Shown here piece after piece: positions 1 to 6,458 of a DNA stretch of 16,871 nt. Under the pieces are notes generated by a model that ran no database searches, had not been told where the DNA came from, and was given only the letters and a program-made list of their open reading frames with translations. The translations under genes and the position numbers were made by a program. The DNA is from an uncultured Roseiflexaceae bacterium (lineage in GTDB: Bacteria > Chloroflexota > Chloroflexia > Chloroflexales > Roseiflexaceae), in contig CALJIC010000171.1 in NCBI GenBank assembly GCA_937974195.1, positions 1 to 16,871 on the forward strand, given 5' to 3'. Numbering within the stretch: position 1 is the first letter of the stretch; every line of letters starts with the position of its first letter.

Positions 1-117
1 TCCGAACCTCTCGCCAGGGAAGAGGCCGTGGAGGGCCTGCGGCACTCCGAACCTCTCGCCAGGGAAGAGGCCGTGGAGGGCCTGCGGCACTCCGAACCTC
101 CCGCTAGGGAAGAGGGC
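1..117. repeat. 45-bp tandem repeat array, two identical copies plus a decayed third
   Basis: Bases 1-45 and 46-90 are identical 45-bp units. A third copy starts at 91, matches for about 27 bases with two substitutions, then seems to lose about 9 bases and fades into 118-150. Each unit can fold: AGAGG (21-25) with CCTCT (52-56), and GGAG (30-33) with CTCC (45-48). The period is a multiple of three, so one frame is open across it, but that frame runs on into the ABC gene in the wrong phase and looks like no protein. I read it as non-coding. The array may continue left of the window. Confidence 0.85.
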
Positions 118-194
118 CTGTGGTCTCTATACCTCTCCGCGGGAGGTGCCGCAGCACCGCACCGCGTAAGTCCAAACATTCACGCGAGGGACAC

Positions 195-212
195 TGTGGG
201 CCCCGGCCCACA
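195..212. other. Perfect 8-bp inverted repeat upstream of the ABC operon
   Basis: TGTGGGCC (195-202) and GGCCCACA (205-212) are exact inverted copies separated by two bases, 23 bases before the ATPase start codon. It could be an operator for a dimeric regulator or a leader hairpin; the sequence does not decide. No good sigma70 promoter was found beside it, and no Shine-Dalgarno sequence is visible before the ATG at 236. Confidence 0.5.
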
Positions 213-235
213 CCGTACAGAGTTACTGCAAACCT

Positions 236-1243
236 ATGAGCGCCATCATCGTCGAACATCTGACGAAAACATACCGCTCCTACCGGCGCGAGGCCGGCCT
301 GCGCGGCGCCATCGCCGGCCTGATCCGCCGCGAGACGACCGTGACCCGCGCGGTCGAAGATCTGTCCTTCACGATCGAGCCCGGCGAGATCGTGGGCTTC
401 CTCGGCCCGAACGGCGCCGGCAAGACCACCACGCTCAAGCTGCTCTGCGGGCTGCTCTTCCCAACGAGCGGGCGCGCGACGGTCCTCGGGCACACCCCGT
501 CGCGGCGCGAGCCGGACTACCTGCGCCACATCGCGCTGGTGATGGGCCAGAAGAGCATGCTTTGGTGGGACATCCCGGCCATGGAGACCCTGCTGCTCCA
601 CCGCGATATGTACCGCCTGCCCGATCAGGAGTTCCGCCGCACCGTCGCGGAGCTGTCCGACATGCTGGAGGTCGGGCATCTGCTGGGCGTGCCGGTGCGC
701 AAGCTCTCGCTCGGCGAGCGGATGAAGCTCGAGCTGCTGGCCGCGCTCGTCCACCGCCCGGCCGTTCTGTTCCTGGATGAGCCGACGATCGGGCTCGATG
801 TGATCTCGCAGCAGCGCGTGCGCGACTTCCTGCGCGACCTCAACCGCGCGAGCGGCACGACCATCCTGCTCACCAGCCACTACATGGACGACATCCAGGC
901 GCTCTGCCGCCGCGTCCTGCTGATCGACCACGGGCGCCTGCAGTTCGACGGCTCGCTCGCCGCGCTGGCGGAGGCCGCGGCGCCGCACAAGATCCTCAGC
1001 GCGGTCTTCGCCGAGCCGCCGCCCGCCGAGGCGCTGCGCGAGGCGACGCGCGATGCCGTGCGCCGCCCGACGGACGACCCGCGCCAGGTGCGGCTGGCCG
1101 TGCCGCGCGCAGAGGCCGCCGACGTGGCCGCGCGCCTGCTCCAGCTCGGGCGCGTGGTCGACCTGAGCATCGAGGAGGTGCCGGTGGAGGAGATCATCCG
1201 CGTCGTGTTTCACGCGGCGCGGCAGGAGGAGGCCCAGCCATGA
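236..1243 (+). CDS. ABC transporter ATP-binding protein (ABC-2 exporter type)
   Basis: This is the nucleotide-binding subunit of an ABC exporter; it hydrolyses ATP at the inner face of the membrane to drive the two permeases encoded next. The 335-residue protein shows every ABC motif: Walker A GPNGAGKT (57-64), Q-loop Gln105, signature LSLGE (157-161), Walker B VLFLDEP (177-183) and switch His215 in a TSHYMDD context. The N-terminal extension of about 40 residues before the core and the tail of about 100 residues are usual for the COG4586 group, which pairs with two DUF990-type permeases. The stop overlaps the next start as ATGA, so translation is probably coupled. The start at 236 has no obvious Shine-Dalgarno sequence. 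The substrate cannot be read from sequence; relatives are loosely annotated as drug, viologen or daunorubicin exporters. Confidence 0.95.
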   Translation: MSAIIVEHLTKTYRSYRREAGLRGAIAGLIRRETTVTRAVEDLSFTIEPGEIVGFLGPNGAGKTTTLKLLCGLLFPTSGRATVLGHTPSRREPDYLRHIALVMGQKSMLWWDIPAMETLLLHRDMYRLPDQEFRRTVAELSDMLEVGHLLGVPVRKLSLGERMKLELLAALVHRPAVLFLDEPTIGLDVISQQRVRDFLRDLNRASGTTILLTSHYMDDIQALCRRVLLIDHGRLQFDGSLAALAEAAAPHKILSAVFAEPPPAEALREATRDAVRRPTDDPRQVRLAVPRAEAADVAARLLQLGRVVDLSIEEVPVEEIIRVVFHAARQEEAQP

Positions 1244-2037
1244 TCCTGCGCACACTGTGGAGGCATGTGGCCTGCAACGTCGCGATGACCCTCGAGTACC
1301 GCGGGGCGTTCCTGATCTACATGCTGAACACCATCGCCGGGCCGCTCGTCGCCCTGGGCGTGTGGCTGGCGGCGAGCGAGCACGGCGCCGCGCTGCCCTT
1401 CGGGCGGGACCAGCTCGTGACCTACTACGTGCTGCTCAGCCTGGTGGTCATGCTCACCGGCACCTGGGCGGCGATGTTCGTCGCCGAGAGCATCCGCACC
1501 GGGAGCCTCTCGCCGCTGCTGCTGCGCCCGGTGCCGCCGATCCTCGACTACCTGGGCAACAACATCGGCGAGAAGGTGATCAAGCTGATGCTGCTGCTGC
1601 CGCTGGTCCTGGTGGTCGGGCTGCTCTTCCGCGACGACCTGCGGCTGCCGGGCGACCCGGTCCTCTGGCTGCTGTTCGCCCTCAGCCTGCCGGGCGCGGC
1701 GGCGCTGGCCTTCCTGCTGGACTTCGTGATCGGCTCGCTGGCCTTCTGGATCGAGGATGTCAACGGGCTGGTGCGGGTGAAGAATGTGGCCGGCGCGTTC
1801 CTGGCCGGGCAGTACGTCCCGCTGGCGCTGTTCCCCAGCTGGCTCGACGGCTTCCTGACCGCCCAGCCGTTCCGCTACACGATCTCCTTCCCGCTTGAGA
1901 TCCTCACCGGGCAGCTGGCGCCGGAGGCGGCGGCGCAGGGCTTCGCGGTGCAGCTGGCCTACTGCGCGGCGCTGTGGGGCTGCTACCGGCTGCTGTGGCG
2001 CGCCGGGCTTCGGCAGTACGCGGCCGCCGGCGCCTGA
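1240..2037 (+). CDS. ABC-2 family transporter permease (first subunit)
   Basis: This 265-residue integral membrane protein is probably one half of the channel of the exporter powered by the preceding ATPase. About six hydrophobic segments are visible, for example near residues 24-45, 60-82, 110-127 and 140-170. A cytoplasmic-loop motif, IRTG (85-88) followed by LLLRPVP (93-99), recurs in the next gene (IRRG, LLLRPVP), so the two permeases are paralogues that likely form a heterodimer. This matches the COG4587/COG3694 permease pair found beside COG4586 ATPases. The start overlaps the ATPase stop by four bases (ATGA). The substrate is unknown. Confidence 0.92.
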   Translation: MILRTLWRHVACNVAMTLEYRGAFLIYMLNTIAGPLVALGVWLAASEHGAALPFGRDQLVTYYVLLSLVVMLTGTWAAMFVAESIRTGSLSPLLLRPVPPILDYLGNNIGEKVIKLMLLLPLVLVVGLLFRDDLRLPGDPVLWLLFALSLPGAAALAFLLDFVIGSLAFWIEDVNGLVRVKNVAGAFLAGQYVPLALFPSWLDGFLTAQPFRYTISFPLEILTGQLAPEAAAQGFAVQLAYCAALWGCYRLLWRAGLRQYAAAGA

Positions 2038-2051
2038 CGGGAGGTGCACCG

Positions 2052-2840
2052 ATGCGATTCGCGTTTCGTCTGTGGCGCAGGTTCGCCGCGCTGTCGTTCG
2101 CGCGCGAGGCCGAGTACCGCGCCAACTTCCTGGTCAACGTGGGCGAGGCCGCGATCCAGGTCACGCTCGCGGTGCTGACGCTGCTCCTGCTGTACCGCTA
2201 CACCGACCAGATCGCCGGCTGGTCGCAGGCGGAGGTGCTGATGCTGGCCGGGGTCTACCGGATGGTCGAGGGCCTGATCGCGCTGCAGATCGCGCCGAAC
2301 ATGCTGGCGATCTCGGGGGCGATCCGGCGCGGCGACATGGACTTCCTGCTGCTGCGGCCCGTGCCGAGCCAGTTCCTGGTGAGCACGCGGCTCATGGCGC
2401 CGCCGGAGCTGGCGAACGTGCTGATCGGCCTCGGCCTGGCGGCCTACGCCGGGCAGCTCGCGGGAGTGGCGCTGGACGCCCGGCGGCTGGCGATGGCGGC
2501 GTGCTTCCTGCTGTGCGGCCTGCTGCTGCTGTACGCGCTGTGGTTCGGCACGGTGACGCTCAGCTTCTGGCTGGTGCAGGTGGACACGCTCGACCAGCTG
2601 TTCTACGGCTTCTTCGAGGCGGCGCGCTACCCGGTGACCTTCTTCAAGGGCCTGGTGCGCGCGCTGCTGACGTTCGTCGTGCCGGTGGCCTTCGCCACCA
2701 CCTTCCCGACCGAGGCGCTGCTCGGGGAGGCCGACTGGCGCATGCTAGTGGCGGGCGTGGGGCTCACGGCGCTGGCGCTGGCCGGCACGAACAGGTTCTG
2801 GCGCTACGCCGTGCGCCACTACAGCAGCGCGAGCAGCTAG
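2052..2840 (+). CDS. ABC-2 family transporter permease (second subunit)
   Basis: This 262-residue protein is the probable partner of the preceding permease in an ABC exporter. The ATG at 2052 is chosen because GGGAGGTG lies just upstream and because the N-terminus, a short Arg-rich segment before the first hydrophobic helix, matches the family; an in-frame extension to 1974 would overlap the previous gene and has no support. The loop motif IRRG (91-94) plus LLLRPVP (99-105) matches that of the first permease. About six membrane segments are visible. It closes the three-gene operon: 279 bp without a gene follow, and no convincing terminator with a T-run was seen after the stop. Confidence 0.92.
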   Translation: MRFAFRLWRRFAALSFAREAEYRANFLVNVGEAAIQVTLAVLTLLLLYRYTDQIAGWSQAEVLMLAGVYRMVEGLIALQIAPNMLAISGAIRRGDMDFLLLRPVPSQFLVSTRLMAPPELANVLIGLGLAAYAGQLAGVALDARRLAMAACFLLCGLLLLYALWFGTVTLSFWLVQVDTLDQLFYGFFEAARYPVTFFKGLVRALLTFVVPVAFATTFPTEALLGEADWRMLVAGVGLTALALAGTNRFWRYAVRHYSSASS

Positions 2841-2900
2841 GCCGCGACTCCAAGGATAAGGAACACGACTTACGCGGCGGCTCCACTCCCGCACCCATTT

Positions 2901-2927
2901 GGAGGGGTTCGGGAAGGCGAAGCCTCC
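2901..2927. other. Small GGAGG...CCTCC inverted repeat
   Basis: GGAGG (2901-2905) can pair with CCTCC (2923-2927), and an inner GGC/GCC pair closes a small loop. It lies between the ABC operon and map, just ahead of a much stronger inverted repeat. No T-run follows, so a terminator role is doubtful. Confidence 0.3.
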
Positions 2928-2941
2928 CCAGAATCACCCCC

Positions 2942-2986
2942 TTTCCGCTGCTCTGTGGCGACTGTGTCGCTGCAGAGCAGCGGAAA
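2942..2986. repeat. Perfect 14-bp inverted repeat with nested 5-bp stem
   Basis: TTTCCGCTGCTCTG (2942-2955) is the exact inverse of 2973-2986. Inside it, GCGAC (2958-2962) pairs with GTCGC (2966-2970) around TGT, leaving only two TG/TG mismatched positions between the stems. The result is a 45-base nearly perfect cruciform or hairpin. No U-run follows on the plus strand (AAA follows) or on the minus strand, so it is not a textbook intrinsic terminator. It may still stop or stabilise the ABC transcript, or be a REP- or MITE-like element. Confidence 0.8.
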
Positions 2987-2990
2987 AAGC

Positions 2991-3039
2991 GCCCGCGGAG
3001 GGCGGCCTACAGCCCTTCACACCTCTCTGTTAGGCGGGC
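2991..3039. repeat. Decayed GC-rich hairpin, relative of the 13.28-kb element
   Basis: GCCCGC (2991-2996) can pair with GCGGGC (3034-3039), enclosing GGAGGGC (2997-3003) paired with GCCCTTC (3012-3018) with one G-T pair. The order of blocks (GCGGAGGGCGG, then CACACCTC and CTGT) matches 13286-13316 near the MFS gene, so these look like two copies of one dispersed element, this one more decayed. Confidence 0.5.
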
Positions 3040-3075
3040 GGCCGGCACGGCCGCGTGGCCCCTGTGCGGAACTCG

Positions 3076-3084
3076 TGATACACT
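3076..3084 (+). promoter_or_regulatory. Candidate extended -10 promoter for map
   Basis: TGATACACT reads as the extended -10 pattern TGn followed by TACACT, about 35 bases upstream of the map start. No -35 box is recognisable 16-18 bases further up, which is usual for extended -10 promoters. It would give a short leader carrying the CAGGAG ribosome site. Confidence 0.4.
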
Positions 3085-3119
3085 GGAGCGCGGCGAGGGC
3101 GCCGACAGGAGCGAACACT

Positions 3120-3872
3120 ATGACGATCGAGAGCCCCGGGGATGTGCAGGGCCTGCTGGCCGCCGGCCGGGTCGTCGGGCTGGCGCTGCGCGAGCTCGAG
3201 CCCCACGTGCGCCCGGGCGTGACGACCGCGCAGCTGAACGAGCTGGCGGAGCGCTTTCTGCGCCGGCACGGCGCGCGCTCGGCGCCGCTGCTGACGTACG
3301 GCTTCCCCGGCGCCGTGTGCGTCAGCATCAACGACGAGGCCGCCCACGGGGTCCCCGGCGAGCGCACCGTGCGGGCGGGCGACCTGGTGAAGCTGGACAT
3401 CTCGGCCGAGCTCGGCGGCTACTTCGCCGACGCCGCGGTGACCGTGGCGGTGCCGCCGGTATCGCGGCGCCACCAGCAGCTCCGCGACTGCGCGCGGGCG
3501 GCGCTCGCGGCCGCCATGTCCGCGGTGCGCGCCGGCGCCCCGATCAGCGCCGTCGGCCGGGCGGCTGAGGCGGTGGCCCGCCGGGCCGGGTTCCGCATCG
3601 TGCGCGAGCTGCACGCCCACGGCATCGGCCGCGCGCTGCACGAGGAGCCGCACGACATCCCGCAGTTCTTCGCGCCCGGGGCCAGCCAGCGGCTGCACGC
3701 CGGGCTGGTCTTCACCATCGAGCCCCACGTCGCCGCCGGATCGGGGCGCATCTTCGCCGAGCCGGACGGCTGGACGCTCACCACCCTCGACGGCGGCTAC
3801 GTGGCGCAGTTCGAGCACACCGTGATCGTGACCGAGCGCCGGCCGATCGTGGTCACCGCCGTGGCCCCGTAG
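3120..3872 (+). CDS. map: Type I methionine aminopeptidase
   Basis: This cytoplasmic metalloprotease removes the initiator methionine from new proteins whose second residue is small. The 250-residue protein has the pita-bread fold signature and every expected residue: His76 (NDEAAHG), metal ligands Asp93 and Asp104, His167 (HAHGIGR), His174, Glu201 (FTIEP) and Glu232 (FEHT). These correspond to the E. coli set His79, Asp97, Asp108, His171, His178, Glu204 and Glu235. The length equals the usual bacterial enzyme without an N-terminal zinc extension. The ATG at 3120 is preferred over an in-frame extension to 2955 because CAGGAG lies 8 bases upstream and the extension runs through the inverted repeats. 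One small change is HAHG where HGHG is usual. A histidine phosphatase follows 17 bases later. Confidence 0.96.
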   Translation: MTIESPGDVQGLLAAGRVVGLALRELEPHVRPGVTTAQLNELAERFLRRHGARSAPLLTYGFPGAVCVSINDEAAHGVPGERTVRAGDLVKLDISAELGGYFADAAVTVAVPPVSRRHQQLRDCARAALAAAMSAVRAGAPISAVGRAAEAVARRAGFRIVRELHAHGIGRALHEEPHDIPQFFAPGASQRLHAGLVFTIEPHVAAGSGRIFAEPDGWTLTTLDGGYVAQFEHTVIVTERRPIVVTAVAP

Positions 3873-3889
3873 GGGCCAGGGCCAAGCAG

Positions 3890-4459
3890 ATGCCATACCT
3901 CGTCCTCGTGAGGCACTCGCTGCCGGAGATCGACCCGGCGCGGCCCGCGCGCACGTGGGAGCTGTCCGCCGAGGGCCGGCGGCGCTGCGCAGCGCTCGCG
4001 CAGCAGCTGGCGCCGTACGTCCCGGCGCGCCTCAGCGCCAGCCCCGAGCCCAAGGCGGCCGAGACGGCGCGGCTGGCCGGCGAGCAGCTCGGCGTCTCGG
4101 CCACGATCGTCGACGGGCTGGAGGAGCACCACCGCGCGACGTCCCCCTTCGTCGGCGCCGAGCAGTTCCAGCGGACCATTGCGGCGTTCTTCGCCGAGCC
4201 CGAGCGGCTGGTGTTCGGCGAGGAGACCGCCGACGAGGCCGAGGCGCGCTTCAGCGCCGCGCTCGACGGGCTGCTCGCGGCGCACCCGGGGCACAACCAC
4301 GTGGTCGTGGCGCACGGCACGGTGATCGCGCTGTTCGTCAGCCGGCGCGCGGGAGTCGAGCCGCTCGGCCTGTGGCGGCAGCTCGGCCTGCCGTCGCTGG
4401 TCGCGCTTGAGCTGCCCAGCTACCGGGTGGCCGCGCTCTGGTCCGGACCGGCGGCCTAG
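3890..4459 (+). CDS. Histidine phosphatase family protein
   Basis: This 189-residue protein belongs to the phosphoglycerate mutase-like (branch 1) histidine phosphatase superfamily, which moves phosphate through a phosphohistidine. The catalytic motif is RHS (Arg8-His9-Ser10) in place of the common RHG, followed by SPEPKAAETA (51-60), a probable acid at Glu78/Glu79 and the second His142 in VVVAHGTV. In the SP-containing motif a Lys (55) stands where the second phosphate-binding Arg is common. The substrate is unknown; such small members act on sugar phosphates, phosphoproteins or cofactor intermediates. It follows map by 17 bases and may be co-transcribed with it. A GC-rich hairpin follows its stop. 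Confidence 0.9.
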   Translation: MPYLVLVRHSLPEIDPARPARTWELSAEGRRRCAALAQQLAPYVPARLSASPEPKAAETARLAGEQLGVSATIVDGLEEHHRATSPFVGAEQFQRTIAAFFAEPERLVFGEETADEAEARFSAALDGLLAAHPGHNHVVVAHGTVIALFVSRRAGVEPLGLWRQLGLPSLVALELPSYRVAALWSGPAA

Positions 4460-4484
4460 CTGGCCGGGGCGCGTCGGTGTGGCG

Positions 4485-4501
4485 CGGGGAGGCCCTCCCC
4501 G
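4485..4501. terminator. GC-rich hairpin after the phosphatase gene
   Basis: CGGGGAG (4485-4491) and CTCCCCG (4495-4501) are exact inverse arms around GCC, about 25 bases after the phosphatase stop. There is no T-run, so it could be a weak terminator, a processing site or only a GC-rich coincidence. Confidence 0.35.
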
Positions 4502-4537
4502 GAGTCCGCTCATTCCACAGCCGGAAGAGGAGGCAGC

Positions 4538-4879
4538 ATGGCAGCCGGAACCCCATCGCCCGAAGCGACGCAGGCCGTGCTCGAGTGCCAGCGGCGCTTC
4601 TGGCAGGCGCTGCAGCGCAAGGACGCCGACCTGCTGGCGGAGACGCTCGCCGACGACTTCGTGTGCCGCGCGCCCGGCGAGCCGGACCAGGACCGCGCCG
4701 CGTTCATCCGGGCCATCGTGGGCATGCCGCTCACGATAGCGAGGGTGAGCGCCGAGCAGGTGGCGGTCCAGCTCGTCGACACCGTCGCGGTGCTCACGGG
4801 CATCCAGGTGGCGCAGCTGCGGCTCCCGGACGGCAGCCAGGCCGAAGAGAGGCTGGCCCTCACCAACGTCTTTCGCTAG
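4538..4879 (+). CDS. NTF2-like (SnoaL/DUF4440-type) protein, cut short by an in-frame TAG
   Basis: The 113-residue product looks like a cystatin-like alpha+beta NTF2-fold protein: an N-terminal helix with QRRFWQALQRKD, then LLAETLADDFV, and a beta strand ending in LALTNVFR. Such proteins are small enzymes or ligand-binding domains. GGAAGAGGAGG sits just upstream of the ATG, a strong ribosome site. The reading frame stops at TAG (4877-4879), but the same frame continues with VNGRWLMALAHPV for 19 codons to TAA at 4937-4939, and a GRW plus hydrophobic strand is exactly how this family normally ends. One base change (TGG to TAG, for example) would explain it. The product may therefore be truncated by its last strand, read through, or a young pseudogene. 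The biochemical role is unknown. Confidence 0.75.
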   Translation: MAAGTPSPEATQAVLECQRRFWQALQRKDADLLAETLADDFVCRAPGEPDQDRAAFIRAIVGMPLTIARVSAEQVAVQLVDTVAVLTGIQVAQLRLPDGSQAEERLALTNVFR

Positions 4880-4964
4880 GTGAACGGCCGCTGGCTGATG
4901 GCCCTGGCGCACCCGGTGACGCTCCCGAACGGATCGTAAGCGCACAAGCACAGGAGCACGAACG

Positions 4965-6458
4965 ATGACCATCGCCGACACACCCGCAGTGCTCGACCAG
5001 CGCACCGTCGAGGCCCGCATCGCCTGGCTGCGCACCCTGACCCCGCGCGACGCCCCCGCCGCCATCGCCGAGGCGCTCGTGGCCGGCGCCCCCGAGGATG
5101 AGCTGTGGGCCGCCGGCGCGCTGTGCGCCGCCCGCTACCTGAACAACCAGGCCCAGAACCTGCTCGGCTTCGTCTCGCACGCCATGATCGGCTGCGAGGA
5201 CGCCCGCAGGCTCGCCGCCGGGCAGCCGACGCGCACCCGCCAGCTGCTGATCGTCCAGGCGCTGGCGCAGGTGGTGTACGACCTGCACGACCCGTCCTTC
5301 GCGCCCTACGAGCTGCTGCCCTACTGGCCGTTCCGCGAGGCGAGCGTGCCCGAGAACCTGCGCCGGCTGCGCGCCGACGTGCGCATCGGCGAGTACATGC
5401 GCGCCGACCACCGCTTCGTCGCGCTCATGGAGGACCTGCCGCGCGCCGAGGTCGTGGACCTGCTGCTGGACGTCGGGCTGGAGGGGATCGTCACCGACGA
5501 CCACACCCTGATCTCGCCGATGCTCTGCCTGGGGATGGCCGACCTGATCGGGTGGGAGGCGGCCGAGCCGCTGCTGCGCTGGGCGCTGCGCTACAGCGCC
5601 AGCTTCTCCCGCGACTTCCGGCCCTACGACCGCGCGCTGGAGCTGCTGGCGCGCTACGGGCTCGAGGCCGGCCCTCCCGGCGACCGGCCGGGCGAGCAGG
5701 CGATCGACTTCGACGCGGTGGCCGCGCTGCGCGCGGAGTTCCTGGCCGCCGCGCCGCACGACCGGCCGGAGATCGCCGCGCGGGCGCTGGCCGAAGGCGT
5801 CGCGCCGGCCTCGGCGATTGCGGCCGCCTCGCTGGCCGCCTGCGACATGTACCTGATGACCGAGCCGGTGCCCCCGCAGGCCGACTACGACGCGGTGAGC
5901 CGCGAGGTGGCACCCATCCATATCGGCACGGCCATGAACGCGCTGCGCGCCGTGCTGCCGCTGATGCTGCCGCGCACGCGGGCGCTGGCGGCGATCCAGG
6001 CCGGCAGCCTGCTCGAGCGCGGGCCGAGCGTGCTCAGCGAGACGTTCGCCTTCGTGCCGTTCCAGGCGGCGCGGCCCTACCCGTACGAGGAGGACGTCGA
6101 CCGGCTGCGCGGCCAGGCGCCCGAGCAGCTCCTGGCGACCCTGCGCGACGCGCTCCCCGCCCACGACCACCGGACGGCGACCGCGGCCGTGCGGGCGTAC
6201 GCCGCGCTCGGCGCGCCGCCGGAGCCGCTGATCGCGCTGCTCACGGCCGTCGCCTGCACCGACAACGGCACGCTGCTGCACAACTTCAAGCACCTGCACG
6301 CGATGGTGGACGAGTTCTACGCCTGCCCGCTCCCCGACCGCTGGCAGTTCCTGGTCGGCGCCGCGCGCTGGGCCGCCTGGTACGCCGGGCTGTGGACCGA
6401 GGTGTACGACCGGGCCGCGCCGCTGCTGGGGTCGGCTCAGGAAGAGGGCGGGGCATGA
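4965..6458 (+). CDS. Uncharacterised 497-residue helical protein, coupled to the diaminopropionate lyase
   Basis: I do not recognise the family with confidence. The protein is almost wholly alpha-helical, Ala/Leu-rich, soluble (no signal peptide or clear membrane segment) and carries clustered histidines: VSHAMIGCEDAR in the first quarter, PIHIGTAMNALR in the middle, and AHDHRTATAAV and LLHNFKHLHAMVDEF near the end. These could bind a metal or heme. The last 100 residues faintly recall the helical part attached to some Rieske proteins or questin-oxidase-like proteins, but no CxH/CxxH Rieske motif is present. AGGAG lies upstream of the ATG at 4965. The stop overlaps the next start as ATGA, so it is probably made in step with the lyase and may act with it. 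Confidence 0.85.
   Translation: MTIADTPAVLDQRTVEARIAWLRTLTPRDAPAAIAEALVAGAPEDELWAAGALCAARYLNNQAQNLLGFVSHAMIGCEDARRLAAGQPTRTRQLLIVQALAQVVYDLHDPSFAPYELLPYWPFREASVPENLRRLRADVRIGEYMRADHRFVALMEDLPRAEVVDLLLDVGLEGIVTDDHTLISPMLCLGMADLIGWEAAEPLLRWALRYSASFSRDFRPYDRALELLARYGLEAGPPGDRPGEQAIDFDAVAALRAEFLAAAPHDRPEIAARALAEGVAPASAIAAASLAACDMYLMTEPVPPQADYDAVSREVAPIHIGTAMNALRAVLPLMLPRTRALAAIQAGSLLERGPSVLSETFAFVPFQAARPYPYEEDVDRLRGQAPEQLLATLRDALPAHDHRTATAAVRAYAALGAPPEPLIALLTAVACTDNGTLLHNFKHLHAMVDEFYACPLPDRWQFLVGAARWAAWYAGLWTEVYDRAAPLLGSAQEEGGA

Noticed and set aside
1..117. CRISPR array
   Set aside because: The 45-bp units are directly adjacent with no unique spacers between them, and no cas gene is present.
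28..780. Open frame through the tandem repeat giving a 15-residue repeat peptide
   Set aside because: After the repeat it overlaps the ABC ATPase in the wrong phase, and its residues there are the Arg/Ala/Pro-rich type of a shadow frame. The openness follows from a period divisible by three and high GC.
1895..3568. Long plus-strand frame across the permease, the gap and map
   Set aside because: It has no family motif, overlaps two convincing genes in other frames and is rich in Arg/Ala/Gly, as expected of a GC-rich shadow.
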